The notes: generated by a model not told the origin, from the sequence alone. A stretch of 64,000 nucleotides of DNA from Lyngbya sp. HA4199-MV5 (GCA_019359375.1 JAHHHL010000007.1:121819-185818), one strand, 5' to 3'. Shown: positions 1 through 9,975, counted from the stretch's first letter. Numbers and translations: made by a program.

Positions 1-1330
1 TACCAGCGAGAGGTAAACGCGCCATTGCAGCGGCTTCGACGGTAAGTGCTACCAGGTCTTCACGCTCCAGGTGATGGATGTTTTGCTTCCCACACGCACG
101 GGCGATCGTGGTCAATTCCATATTCAGCGTTTGCAGGTAGTTCTTTACTCGTCGCGCACCCACTTCCGGTTCTAGCCGCTTTTCCAGGATGGGATCTTGA
201 GTGGTGACACCGACAGGACATTTTCCCGTATGACAGTGATGGCAGTAACCAGGAGCGGTGTCGATCGCCGCATAATCCTCAACCGCCGAATGGTGTTCGC
301 CCCGTTGAATATAGGTTTCGCTGTTGCAGCCCAGGGCGATGAGAATGCCCTGTCCAATGGAAACGGCATCGGCACCCATTGCGATCGCTTTGGCTACGTC
401 TGCACCTGTCCGAATCCCACCAGACACAATCAATTGCACGTTGCCTTTCATATCCAGATCTTCGAGGGCATCGACTGCCTGACGCACGGCTGCCAGTGTG
501 GGAATGCCCACATGTTCAATAAAGACCGATTGGGTTGCTGCCGTCCCGCCCTGCATGCCATCGACCACAATCACATCCGCACCGGAATGCACCGCCAATT
601 TCACATCATTAAACGTGCGTGAGGCTCCCACTTTCACATAAATGGGTTTTTCCCAATCGGTGAGTTCTCGCAGTTCCTGAATTTTGATGGTGAGGTCATC
701 GGGACCTGTCCAGTCGGGGTGACGGCAGGCAGAGCGTTGATCTACACCTTCCGGTAGGGTTCGCATTTCTGCCACGCGGGGATTAATTTTTTGCCCCAGC
801 AGCATTCCACCACCACCGGGTTTTGCGCCCTGACCAATGACAATTTCGATCGCATCTGCCTTTCGCACATCATCAGGATTAAACCCATAGCGAGACGGCA
901 AGCATTGATAGATCAGGGTCTTGGATGATTGCCGTTCTTCGGGTGTCATGCCGCCATCGCCTGTGGTGGTAGATGTGCCAACAGCCGTTGCCGCCAGTCC
1001 CAGTGCTTCCTTCACGTTGGCAGACAGGGAGCCGAAACTCATGCCTGCGATCGTGATGGGAATCTCCAATTCGATGGGTTTTGTGGCGTACCGAGTCCCC
1101 AAGATGGTTTTGGTGGTGCATTTTTCCCGGTAGCCTTCCAGAGGATACCGCGAGAGGGATGATCCCAAAAACACCAGATCATCAAAGTGAGGTAAACGTC
1201 GCTTGGCACCCAGCCCACGAATTTCATACAGACCGTGCGCCGCTGCATTTTGAATGTAGCTAATCATGCGGCTGTCGTAGCCCCACGATGCTTCGAGCGA
1301 AAGCGGTTGATGTGGTTGAGCGTCGTTCAT
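1..1330 (-). CDS. FMN-binding glutamate synthase family protein (GlxD / MgsC-like), 3' end runs off the window
   Basis: Manual reverse-strand translation from the ATG at ~1330: MNDAQPHQPLSLEASWGYDSRMISYIQNAAAHGLYEIRGLGAKRRLPHFDDLVFLG...GMSFGSLSANVKEALG...GQGAKPGGGGMLLGQK...VDGMQGGTAATQ...GADAVSIGQGILIALGC...HHCHTGKCPVGVTTQ, typical of glutamate synthase FMN domains. Not in the ORF list because no stop lies in the window. Confidence 0.9.
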   Translation of the reverse strand, partial: MNDAQPHQPLSLEASWGYDSRMISYIQNAAAHGLYEIRGLGAKRRLPHFDDLVFLGSSLSRYPLEGYREKCTTKTILGTRYATKPIELEIPITIAGMSFGSLSANVKEALGLAATAVGTSTTTGDGGMTPEERQSSKTLIYQCLPSRYGFNPDDVRKADAIEIVIGQGAKPGGGGMLLGQKINPRVAEMRTLPEGVDQRSACRHPDWTGPDDLTIKIQELRELTDWEKPIYVKVGASRTFNDVKLAVHSGADVIVVDGMQGGTAATQSVFIEHVGIPTLAAVRQAVDALEDLDMKGNVQLIVSGGIRTGADVAKAIAMGADAVSIGQGILIALGCNSETYIQRGEHHSAVEDYAAIDTAPGYCHHCHTGKCPVGVTTQDPILEKRLEPEVGARRVKNYLQTLNMELTTIARACGKQNIHHLEREDLVALTVEAAAMARLPLAG

Positions 1331-1397
1331 GGTCATAATTCGTGTGTGCTTTTATCTGGTTTATTGACACGACATACGTTGTCGGAATGATGCCATC

Positions 1398-1856
1398 TCA
1401 AAGAGAGTCTTTTAATAACATTGCTGGATGAATTGGGACAATTTCTTCACTCATATAGCGACCGAAATCAGCAGTATTCAGTGTCAGAATATGAGTGATG
1501 CGATTGACATTCATCACTGCAACGAGACGGGCATCGTGTACCTGAACACCAGAAACACTAAAGGTGACGACTAATCGCCGCCATTCAGCGTAAATTTCTG
1601 GGACATCTGGCAGTACGGGAAAGAGTCGCTCGATGAGATGTAGGAGGCGATTAGCATCGGTAGGAGTAAGCCCAAGTCCATTTCGATCAGCGGGTCGCGT
1701 CACTACATTCCAGAATTCAGCACAATTTTGAGGCACGATCTGTAACGTGCAGTTTGCCTGTTTGAGTATTCGTATTGCCGTTCTTACTCTGGGGTGAAGG
1801 GGATGAGTGCGATCGGCGAACCGTAGCAAAATATTAGTATCCACAAGATAGTTCAC
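1398..1856 (-). CDS. PIN-domain (VapC-like) toxin
   Basis: MNYLVDTNILLRFADR N-terminus and C-terminal ILTLNTADFGRY, PIN fold pattern; directly downstream of a small antitoxin-like ORF. Confidence 0.8.
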   Translation of the reverse strand: MNYLVDTNILLRFADRTHPLHPRVRTAIRILKQANCTLQIVPQNCAEFWNVVTRPADRNGLGLTPTDANRLLHLIERLFPVLPDVPEIYAEWRRLVVTFSVSGVQVHDARLVAVMNVNRITHILTLNTADFGRYMSEEIVPIHPAMLLKDSL

Positions 1857-1859
1857 TGG

Positions 1860-2174
1860 TTAGAGATGCTCCTCGTAAATCCCTGCACGGCTCACGGCAT
1901 AATCTGAGAGTAACGACAGCTTGGGGTCAACACATCTGCTGAATTCATCTGTAAGTTGATTTGTAAGGCTTTCAAAGTCTTGATTGCTAATGGTTGCATC
2001 TAGTTCATTAGTGTTTAATGGGGCTGTGTGCTGTTCTTGCCAATTGACAAATTCGATAAAGTTTAGAACCTCGTGTAATCGCGTTTGAGGCAAAGACTGT
2101 AACCTAGTGACAATGTTTTCAATGAGTGGTTCCATAATGGCTGTTTCCATAAATGTGTTCGAGGCTAAAAGCAT
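1860..2174 (-). CDS. Putative antitoxin partner (DUF2281-like); start may be 2150 or 2135
   Basis: Small ORF (MEPLIENIVTRLQSLPQTRLHEVLNFIEFVNWQ...) ending 3 nt before the PIN toxin start. Confidence 0.6.
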   Translation of the reverse strand: MLLASNTFMETAIMEPLIENIVTRLQSLPQTRLHEVLNFIEFVNWQEQHTAPLNTNELDATISNQDFESLTNQLTDEFSRCVDPKLSLLSDYAVSRAGIYEEHL

Positions 2175-2266
2175 TGATAGATCTTCTTCTAATACAACTA
2201 AGCATATAAAGAAGCCATTTTTTCTACCTTATTTCTATCTTAAACAATTCGATCGCAAGAGAATCA

Positions 2267-2947
2267 TCAATACTCCTGATTGGCATCTGCATTCCAGTGA
2301 TAAAGCTGCTTGGCAGACGCAATGCGTTTGAATTCCTTTGGTTCGTAAGAAAACCCTGCTTTGGCAAGTAGCTCCCCAACTGCTTCATAATCGGTATCAG
2401 TCATAGGTTCCATCTGAGCATCGGCACCCAGGGATTTGATGGAACCGCGTACATAGATAATGGCTTCGTAGAGAGAATCGCCGAGGGCATCACCTGCATT
2501 GCCGCAAATTACGATGCGTCCTGCCTGTGCCATGAAGGCGGAGAAGCTGCCCACGCTGCCACCCACCACAATATCGGCTCCTTTGAGGGAAATCCCACAG
2601 CGCAGGCTGGCATCGCCATCAATGATGAGCAGTCCCCCCTGGGCAGAGGCTCCAGCAGAGACAGAGGCAAAGCCCTTGACGTAAACTCGTCCTGACATCA
2701 TGTTTTCAGCAACACCGGGACCTGCATTGCCCAGAATGGTGACGTTTGCCAGCTTGTTCATACCAGCCGCGTAGTAGCCTGCATGACCCGCAATTTCCAC
2801 ATCCACAGGTGCATCTAAGCCCACTGCAATATTATGGGCACCGTTGGAATTGAGAATGTGGATGGATCGCCCACTGGAGGGTTGATGGAGAAAGCGGTTA
2901 ACTTCACGCAAGGGTGTTTGGGCGAGGTCGAAGGTTACACCGTCCAT
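2267..2947 (-). CDS. GXGXG-motif glutamate synthase alpha C-terminal-like subunit (GlxC / MgsB-like)
   Basis: Beta-helix type repeats: NIAVGLDAPVDVEIAGHAGYYAAGMNKLANVTILGNAGPGVAENMMSGRVYVKG...GGSVGSFSAFMAQAGRIVICGNAG. Confidence 0.85.
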   Translation of the reverse strand: MDGVTFDLAQTPLREVNRFLHQPSSGRSIHILNSNGAHNIAVGLDAPVDVEIAGHAGYYAAGMNKLANVTILGNAGPGVAENMMSGRVYVKGFASVSAGASAQGGLLIIDGDASLRCGISLKGADIVVGGSVGSFSAFMAQAGRIVICGNAGDALGDSLYEAIIYVRGSIKSLGADAQMEPMTDTDYEAVGELLAKAGFSYEPKEFKRIASAKQLYHWNADANQEY

Positions 2948-3843
2948 ACATACATTTCCTCTGGTGCAGGTTCGTAGATGTGGGCGTGATTGATGTGAGG
3001 CAGATGGGCGAGCGATCGAAACTCAGAGGCGATCGCCACATAATCATCGGTTTCAGCCACTACGGCAGGCTTGCAGGCAAAGGCATCACGTACCAGCGCT
3101 AATTGATTGGCGGTGCCCATGAGAAAGGTGTAGAAACCATCCAACGCTTCAAAGCCTTTCTGAATGGCTTCCTTCAAATCATCTCCTTCTTGCATCCGCC
3201 ATTCGAGAAAACGACAGGCGGCTTCGGTATCGTTGTCGGTTTCAAACTGAATGCCGTGATGTTCAAGCTTGCGGCGAATTTCGTAGGGGTTAGACAGGGA
3301 GCCGTTATGCACCAGGCAGAAGTCTTCACCAGCGGTAAAGGGATGGGCGTGAGCAGGTGTGACTGCCGATTCGGTTGCCATGCGAGTATGTCCTACTAGA
3401 TGAGAACCTTGCAGATGTTTGAATTGGTAGCGATCGGCGATGCTGGTCGGACTTCCGGCATCTTTATACAAGTCGATCGCCCGTCCGGTAGACAAGAGAC
3501 GGATATGTGGATAGTGGTCTTGCAGCCATTGCTTTACCACATTGGGAGCCAGATCAGCGGTTAGCACTGCTTGATTCCCATGCACCTGAAGGTCAGGAGT
3601 TGTCTTGAAATGGGTTTGAAATGCCTGTGTTAGTTCCAACCAGTTGAAGTTTCCACCTGTATGAATGCTGCCAGAGTAAAGGCTATATTTGCGCTGATGA
3701 TCAGGAAGCGTTTCGGTGAAGATCGCAAGCCCAGCAGAATCGGATCCGCGTTGGCTCATGCCAATGAGCATGGGCACCATTAGCTCACCGAGGGACGATC
3801 GCAGTGATGGATTTTTGATGAGTAGTCCGACGATGCCACACAT
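2935..3843 (-). CDS. Class II glutamine amidotransferase (GlxB / MgsA-like)
   Basis: N-terminal MCGIVGLL nucleophile Cys, MSQRGSDSAG, GHTRMATES..., HNGSLSN; overlaps the next gene by 13 nt. Confidence 0.9.
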   Translation of the reverse strand: MCGIVGLLIKNPSLRSSLGELMVPMLIGMSQRGSDSAGLAIFTETLPDHQRKYSLYSGSIHTGGNFNWLELTQAFQTHFKTTPDLQVHGNQAVLTADLAPNVVKQWLQDHYPHIRLLSTGRAIDLYKDAGSPTSIADRYQFKHLQGSHLVGHTRMATESAVTPAHAHPFTAGEDFCLVHNGSLSNPYEIRRKLEHHGIQFETDNDTEAACRFLEWRMQEGDDLKEAIQKGFEALDGFYTFLMGTANQLALVRDAFACKPAVVAETDDYVAIASEFRSLAHLPHINHAHIYEPAPEEMYVWTV

Positions 3844-3885
3844 AGATGGTTGTTAGTTGTTAGTTGTTGGTTGTTAGGGCATCTC

Positions 3886-3918
3886 AGACCTCCGAGTTCT
3901 TGGAGAACTCGGAGGTCT
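3886..3918. repeat. Perfect inverted repeat, 15-bp arms with 3-nt loop (AGACCTCCGAGTTCT TGG AGAACTCGGAGGTCT)
   Basis: Direct reading; lies just 3' of the glnT/gmaS-like stop. No T-run on the minus strand, so more a dispersed hairpin repeat than a canonical terminator. Confidence 0.85.
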
Positions 3919-3927
3919 TTACAATTT

Positions 3928-5256
3928 CTAGAAAAATTCCAAGTACCGCTGCACTTCCCATTCAGAGACGTGGCGCATATATTCGACCCATTCCATGCGC
4001 TTGAGGGTAATGAATTCGGTGGCAAGAGGTCCGAGGGCATTGGTGATGATGGAATCGGCTTCGAGGGCATCGATCGCCTCTTTCAAGCTTTGCGGTAGAG
4101 TTTGAATGCCTTTTTCCTGAAGGTTGACTTCAGAAAGATCATAGAGATTAATGTTGTAAGGATCGCCTGGATCAAGTTCGTTTTCGATGCCATCAAGTCC
4201 AGCGGCGATCGCCACTGCTGCTGCCAGATAAGGATTACAGGAACCATCGGCAAGGCGAAATTCGAGCCGTCCGCCGGGAATGCGAACCATGCTGGACCGG
4301 TTGTTGTCGCCATAGGTGATGTAAGCGGGTGCCCAGGTTGCGCCGCTGAGCGATCGACCAACCACCAAGCGTTTGTAGGAGTTGATGGACGGCGCACAGA
4401 TGGCAGTCAGGGCAGGTGCATGAGCTAATAATCCACCGAGGAAGTGATACGCGAGTTTGGACAATCCTAAATGACGAGGATCGCTGTCATCGGCAAAGAG
4501 GTTAGAATTGCCATCCGAGATCGACATATGCATATGCATTCCATTGCCCGATCGATTGGCAAAAGGCTTGGGCATGAAAGTGGCAAGCAATCCCATCTCT
4601 TTGGCAATCTCAGAGGCAGCCATCTTGAAGAAAATGTAGCGATCGGCAGAAGTCAAACAATCCGTGTAGGTGTAATTGATTTCAAACTGTCCATTTGCGT
4701 CTTCATGGTCGATCTGATACACGTCAAAACCCGCGATTTGCAGGCTTTCCACCAGCTTCTCAATGAACGCACGACTGCGGGATAGACCTTTGTAGTCGTA
4801 GCAAGGCTTTTCCAATGTATCGGTAGCATCGGCAGGGAAAATGCGACCTTGAGCATCTTTTTGCAACAGGGCAAATTCCGGCTCCAGCCCGGTGTAGAAC
4901 GTCCAGCCCTTTTGTTTCAGCCGTTCTAGCTGTTGCATCAACACAAACCGCGCATCGTAGGGATAGGGTTCGCCATCCACATGACCAACGCAAACCATCC
5001 GCGCAAACCCCGGCATCCAGGGAACAAGGGTTAAGGTGGATGGATCACCCACTGCTATGAAATCGTGACTATTGGGCTGTTGTGCCAACCCCCACACGGC
5101 AAACCCGGCAAACCCTGCACCTGGATCGAGAATGTCATCAAAATGGGAGGCAGGTACAGCTTTGGTCTTGGCAGTACCGTGCATATCCACAAACTGCGCC
5201 AGGACGAACTTAACGTGATTATCTGCTAAGAATTTTTTTGCCGTTTCTGGGGTCAT
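3928..5256 (-). CDS. Type III glutamine synthetase family (GlnT; candidate gamma-glutamylmethylamide synthetase GmaS)
   Basis: [39 protein letters not shown]...[15 protein letters not shown]...[20 protein letters not shown]...[23 protein letters not shown]. The ORF-track N-terminus upstream of 5256 is heptamer repeat and probably untranslated. Confidence 0.85.
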   Translation of the reverse strand: MTPETAKKFLADNHVKFVLAQFVDMHGTAKTKAVPASHFDDILDPGAGFAGFAVWGLAQQPNSHDFIAVGDPSTLTLVPWMPGFARMVCVGHVDGEPYPYDARFVLMQQLERLKQKGWTFYTGLEPEFALLQKDAQGRIFPADATDTLEKPCYDYKGLSRSRAFIEKLVESLQIAGFDVYQIDHEDANGQFEINYTYTDCLTSADRYIFFKMAASEIAKEMGLLATFMPKPFANRSGNGMHMHMSISDGNSNLFADDSDPRHLGLSKLAYHFLGGLLAHAPALTAICAPSINSYKRLVVGRSLSGATWAPAYITYGDNNRSSMVRIPGGRLEFRLADGSCNPYLAAAVAIAAGLDGIENELDPGDPYNINLYDLSEVNLQEKGIQTLPQSLKEAIDALEADSIITNALGPLATEFITLKRMEWVEYMRHVSEWEVQRYLEFF

Positions 5257-5456
5257 GGGTGTTTCTGGGGATAGTGGTTGGTTGCTGGAGGTGAAAGGCA
5301 GGAGGCAGGGTGTAGGGTGTGGGGTGTAGGGTGTGGTCAAGGCTATTTTGAAATAAGGCAGGAGGCAGAGGGCAGGAAGCAGAAGGTAAGGGAGTGAGGA
5401 GTAGGGAGTAGTGGAAGCAAAATGTGAAACTCAAAATTTTTATTCTTGATCCTTTT

Positions 5457-6113
5457 TCATCCCTCATCCCTCATCCTTCCTTCCACCCCCACCACTCCTC
5501 CTCCTATTTCTGCCACGATCGCGCTTAACGTTTGCCACAAATATACCCCAAAGGTGCCATCACACCAGATACGGCAGAAGGATTGTCCATTGCGTTCTCC
5601 AGGAAGAATAATCACACTCACGCCTATCATTGAGGTGAGGAAAACGGGGCGTTCCATCAATGATAAAGCACGAACGTTAACGCTACAGGTTTGCAGCAGG
5701 AGTTCGTTGACTTCTGAGCCACAGAGGACGATCGCGGCATCCTGACGCAAGATGGGATAAACTCTGGCGGGTGGTTGCTGGCAATTCTCCATCAAGCGTA
5801 GGGCAAGTTGGCTATGCAGACTGTCTTCGATGAAAAATTCGGTTAAACCAAGGCGGGCAATGATACCGCAATCCGGGAGGGGATTCCAGGTGTTGGGGCG
5901 ATCGGGCGTTGTAATGCCTTGACTCAAGAGCCAATCGGCGGCGTTGGCTCCTTTGACTCCAAAGCGGGTCAGGCAAGAAACATCTGCAATGCCTAGATGG
6001 GTGGCGATCGCACTGTCATTGGATGTTTCCATCAAGGTGGGCATGCCATATAAATCGCGCCACGATCCATCAAGAGATTGAAGTATGTCGTGCATGGGGC
6101 TGAGGCGAATCAT
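5457..6113 (-). CDS. Sarcosine oxidase gamma-like subunit (SoxG / MgdD-like)
   Basis: Position directly after the SoxA-like gene with ATGA overlap; SVGKANAADWLL-like (GVKGANAADWLL) and GVYLWQTLSAIVAE features. C-terminus runs into a GGATGAG heptamer array. Confidence 0.75.
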   Translation of the reverse strand: MIRLSPMHDILQSLDGSWRDLYGMPTLMETSNDSAIATHLGIADVSCLTRFGVKGANAADWLLSQGITTPDRPNTWNPLPDCGIIARLGLTEFFIEDSLHSQLALRLMENCQQPPARVYPILRQDAAIVLCGSEVNELLLQTCSVNVRALSLMERPVFLTSMIGVSVIILPGERNGQSFCRIWCDGTFGVYLWQTLSAIVAEIGGGVVGVEGRMRDEG

Positions 6114-9100
6114 ACTGCAATCTCCTCTCGTTTTGGCATGGCTTCTTTCTGGCGGAGGTTTTCGGGATCGTAGAAGGGGGTGGGAGTGATAGTTGCCGTC
6201 ATGAAAGAACCATCAAAGCGACGAATGGAAAGGCGATCGCCCACGTTTGCCAGTTCAGGTTTCACATATGCCAAGCCAATAAAACGCTTCAGGAAAGGAC
6301 TGAAGGCGATGCTGGTAATGCGACCTGCAATATCACCGCGATCGATGATTAAATGACATTCTTGTGGTGGATTGCCTTGAAAAGATTCCAGCACAAACCC
6401 CACCAGCGTCTGTTTTACCGGACGTTTTGCCATACTTTGCAGGCTCCGTTGACCGATGAAAAATGGTTTGTCCATTTTCACTGCCCATCCCAGATTAGCT
6501 TCTCGCGGAGTGGTCAACCCGTCGGTATCCTGTCCGACAATGAGGTGACCTTTCTCCAGTCGCAACAGCCGTTGGGCTTCGACCCCAAAAGCTGTAATGC
6601 CATACTCTGCACCCGCTTCTAGTAAAGCATCCCACAGGGCGATCGCGCGGTCTGCTGCTACATGGATTTCGTAACCCCATTCGCCAACAAACCCAACGCG
6701 CATTAGGAGAGCAGGAATCCCGGCAACGCTTGTCTGACGGACTCCGAGATAGGGAAAGGCAGCACTGGATAAATCTAAATTTGTGAGCTTGGTGAGAACA
6801 TCACGAGCATGAATTCCAACCAGATTGATCGCCGATCGTGCGCCTGTGGTGTTCACAATGCCGCAATCCATCTGCCACATGGTATTGAGGCGTGATAATT
6901 CACGGTAGATAGTGGCGGCACCGGATGTTGTGGTTGTGAAATAGAAATGTTCGCTTCCAAAGCGGGCAATGACCCCATCGTCAATAATGACACCTGTTTC
7001 ATCGAGCATCAGGGCATAGCGAGACATACCAACTTTGAGATTGGTGTAGCGTCCGGTGTAGACTCGCTCTAGAAACTCAGCCGCCTCAGTTCCCCGGATT
7101 TCCAGTTTGCCCAATGTGCCTACATCAATGATGCCAACTTGTGTGCGAACGGCGATCGCTTCTGCTTGAATACACTCCTCACGGCTTTTACCCGGTTGCG
7201 TATAATATTCGGGTCGTCGCCAGTGTCCCGCCAGCATTAATTTTGCGCCCAAGGCAATATGACGACTATGTAAAGACGTTTGGCGGTCTGGTGTAAACCC
7301 ACGCCCTGCCAGATGGGAAAGCGGCACGGGATGAAAGAATGGTCGTGCGGTGGTGGTGCCGACTTCACCGGGAGTTTTGCCTGTAATTTGTGCCAGAATT
7401 CGCAAGGCGTTCATGTTGGAATGTTTGCCCTGGCTGGGTCCCATCCCTACAGTGGTGTAGCGTTTGAGAAGCTCAATGTTATCGAAGCCTTCTTGGGCAG
7501 CGTTGTAGAAATCTTTGAGTTGCAGATCTTCATCGAAATCCACAAAATTTTTGTTGTGGGGATGGGGGACGATCGACCAGGGATGGGATTGACTCTCAAC
7601 TGCGCTCCCAGGAGAGTTGTCGTGTAGTCTCATTTGGGCTTCGTTGTTAACCTTGTCCGGGGGACTTCCCCCCGGTCCCCCGCGATGTGGGGTCCTAACT
7701 CCCCCACGCCCCCCGAAAGGTGGTACTTGTTCCAGTTCTAGTCTCTTGTAGACCGAATCAATTTGGGTAAGCTGAAGGTTATTACACCTTGAAAGAGAAG
7801 GATCAGGGATGGTATTGGAAAAGCCTAGATAAGCTGCTGCTTCCATCCCAGCCCGATAGCCATCTGCCATTTTCCGCTCAAACTCGAAGATGCCATTGAC
7901 CCGACCGCAGGCAAAAACACCCTCAGGCAAAACATCTGGAACAAATTGCTGCAAGGGGTCATCAAAGTGCATCTTAGCACCTGCTTGATAGAGCAAATTT
8001 GCTGCTGGTGCCCAACCCACACTCATCAGAATGCCATCACAGGCGATCGTGCGCTTCTGTTCTAATTGCGGTTTATAGTCACTAAACGGACAAATTACAA
8101 CACTGGAAATTCCATCGCCTGCGGGATTTCGTGTTGCTTCGTAGATACAATGTCCTCTGAAGATGGGAATGTTTTGTGATCGCGCTACTTGCGTGAGATC
8201 CGTTGCTGTAGGAGTGGGGCGCAGATCGACGATCGCCATCACGATTACGCCATGCGCTGTCAAATCCAATGCCGCACGATAGCCATCACTGTTTGCTGCC
8301 AGGACTACAGCCCGCTGCATGGGTTTGACTGCATAGCGGTAAATAAGTCGCTGCGCCGCCGATGCCAGCATCACACCAGGAAGATCATTATTATGGAAGA
8401 CGGCTGGCTGTTCGTAGGCACCGCTGGCAACAATGACAGCTTTAGCACGCATTTTGGAGAGTCGATCGCGATCGACCAGTGGAATCCAATGATCGGCGTA
8501 ATAGCCTGCTGCCTGGGTTTCGGTATAGAGGCGAATGTTGGGATAGGAGGCGATCGCGTCCAACATTTCACCTGTTTTTTCGACACGAGATGGATTCCCG
8601 CCGCGCTGATACGTGCTTGATCCACCTGCTTGTGCATTCTCATCTACAATGACAACTTCTGCACCTGTATCTGCGGCTGAAAGTGCGGCTGAAAGTCCCG
8701 CTATGCCCGCGCCGACTACCAACACATCACAAAAGTCATAGCGTTTGGGAGTACGAATGTAGGGCGTTGATGGATCGCCTTCACCCAGCCCTGTCATGCG
8801 GCGAATGAGGCGTTCCCAGAAAGGGAAGAGTTTTTTATCGAGAAAGGCTTTGTAATAGAAACCAACGGGCAAAAACGGTGAAAAGAAATTGAGGACGCTG
8901 GCACGATCGCCCATCATGCCACCCATTGTATTAATTGCCGTGAGGGACATTCCCGCTTCTAACGGCGTAACATCTGCTCGCACATTTAACACCTGACCAG
9001 ACTGCATCAGCGTATTAATATCATGGTTCGCAAAGCTCAACAGCCCGCGTGGACGATGGTATTTGAAGCTGCGTCCTAAGATTCGCTGTCCTGCTGCCCA

Positions 9101-9220
9101 GAGCGCACTACTGATGGTATCGCCCTGATACCCCCGAAACAACATCCCTTCAAACGTGAAGTCGATCGGCTGCGTGCGATCGATCCATTCACCCGGTACA
9201 GGCGGCAGTCGTTGACTCAT
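6110..9220 (-). CDS. Sarcosine oxidase alpha-like subunit (SoxA / MgdC-like) with interdomain low-complexity insertion
   Basis: N-terminal 2Fe-2S_4-type domain (DFTFEGMLFRGYQGDTISSALWAAG), FAD-binding VVGAGIAGLSAALSAADTGAEVVIVDE, C-terminal GCV_T domain (EIRGTEAAEFLERVYTGRYTNLKVGMSRYALMLDETGVIIDDGV). Confidence 0.93.
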   Translation of the reverse strand: MSQRLPPVPGEWIDRTQPIDFTFEGMLFRGYQGDTISSALWAAGQRILGRSFKYHRPRGLLSFANHDINTLMQSGQVLNVRADVTPLEAGMSLTAINTMGGMMGDRASVLNFFSPFLPVGFYYKAFLDKKLFPFWERLIRRMTGLGEGDPSTPYIRTPKRYDFCDVLVVGAGIAGLSAALSAADTGAEVVIVDENAQAGGSSTYQRGGNPSRVEKTGEMLDAIASYPNIRLYTETQAAGYYADHWIPLVDRDRLSKMRAKAVIVASGAYEQPAVFHNNDLPGVMLASAAQRLIYRYAVKPMQRAVVLAANSDGYRAALDLTAHGVIVMAIVDLRPTPTATDLTQVARSQNIPIFRGHCIYEATRNPAGDGISSVVICPFSDYKPQLEQKRTIACDGILMSVGWAPAANLLYQAGAKMHFDDPLQQFVPDVLPEGVFACGRVNGIFEFERKMADGYRAGMEAAAYLGFSNTIPDPSLSRCNNLQLTQIDSVYKRLELEQVPPFGGRGGVRTPHRGGPGGSPPDKVNNEAQMRLHDNSPGSAVESQSHPWSIVPHPHNKNFVDFDEDLQLKDFYNAAQEGFDNIELLKRYTTVGMGPSQGKHSNMNALRILAQITGKTPGEVGTTTARPFFHPVPLSHLAGRGFTPDRQTSLHSRHIALGAKLMLAGHWRRPEYYTQPGKSREECIQAEAIAVRTQVGIIDVGTLGKLEIRGTEAAEFLERVYTGRYTNLKVGMSRYALMLDETGVIIDDGVIARFGSEHFYFTTTTSGAATIYRELSRLNTMWQMDCGIVNTTGARSAINLVGIHARDVLTKLTNLDLSSAAFPYLGVRQTSVAGIPALLMRVGFVGEWGYEIHVAADRAIALWDALLEAGAEYGITAFGVEAQRLLRLEKGHLIVGQDTDGLTTPREANLGWAVKMDKPFFIGQRSLQSMAKRPVKQTLVGFVLESFQGNPPQECHLIIDRGDIAGRITSIAFSPFLKRFIGLAYVKPELANVGDRLSIRRFDGSFMTATITPTPFYDPENLRQKEAMPKREEIAV

Positions 9221-9492
9221 ACTGCCTCCTCACCACACTGATTCTCACCCAGAAGATAGGTACGCAGAATTTCATCGGTAGTGGTATTGCGATCGACTAG
9301 AAACCAGGTATTGCTCGGCGTGTGGCACCACCATTCCTGCTTCACACCCGCTGCCCCATTGCGGTTAAATACATAATCTGCCCATGCATCATCATCTACT
9401 GATTGTGGATCAGGCATGGGACGCACTTCGCCGCCATATGCAAATTCAGAAATGGGGCGCATACCGTTAATTGGACATGTTAGAAGTTTCAT
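9217..9492 (-). CDS. Sarcosine oxidase delta-like subunit (SoxD / MgdB-like)
   Basis: LLTCPINGMRPISEFAYGGEVRPMPDP...WADYVFNRNGAAGVKQEWWCHTPSNTWFLVDRNTTTDEIL; ATGA overlap with the SoxA-like gene. Confidence 0.92.
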   Translation of the reverse strand: MKLLTCPINGMRPISEFAYGGEVRPMPDPQSVDDDAWADYVFNRNGAAGVKQEWWCHTPSNTWFLVDRNTTTDEILRTYLLGENQCGEEAV

Positions 9493-9651
9493 GTGATTGA
9501 TTAGCTATCAGCGGTCAGCTTGAGAGTTTTGAGCTTTGAGTTTTGAGTTAAACCTCTGCGCCTACGCGTCTCTGCGGTTTTCTAACTTCTGCCTCCTGTC
9601 CTCTACCTTCTCTCTTGCAGCCAGCAAAACAGTAAAGCAATGAATTGTATG

Positions 9652-9975
9652 TTACTCAGGCAGATGAGATTCATTAGGCTTCCAACTAAGAACTTCTGTA
9701 AAATGCTCGACGATCGGAAACGGCTCATAAAAGTGATGAAGCAATTGTTTCCATTTCTGATAGGTCGGTGATTCTCGAAAGCCGATCGTATGATCTTCCA
9801 ATGTATTCCATCTCACTAACAGCAAATATTTTCCAGGCACCTCCAGACATTGATGGAGTTCATGCGATCGATAACCGGGCATAGACGCAATTAGAAGAGA
9901 AGCTTCCCTAAACGCCGTTTCAAACGCCTGCTCCAAACCCCTTTTAACCATCAACATCGCCACCTCAAGCACCAT
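9652..9975 (-). CDS. Antibiotic biosynthesis monooxygenase (ABM) domain protein
   Basis: Short ferredoxin-like-fold pattern EAMLMVKRGLEQAFETAFREA...GYRSHELHQCLEVPGKYLLLVRWNTLEDHTIGFRESPTYQKW. Confidence 0.8.
   Translation of the reverse strand: MVLEVAMLMVKRGLEQAFETAFREASLLIASMPGYRSHELHQCLEVPGKYLLLVRWNTLEDHTIGFRESPTYQKWKQLLHHFYEPFPIVEHFTEVLSWKPNESHLPE

Noticed and set aside
1-3843. Ordinary split glutamate synthase for ammonium assimilation
   Set aside because: Separate small GATase, GXGXG and FMN subunits without an obvious GltD partner and linked to Sox-like genes do not fit the usual cyanobacterial GltB/GltS arrangement.
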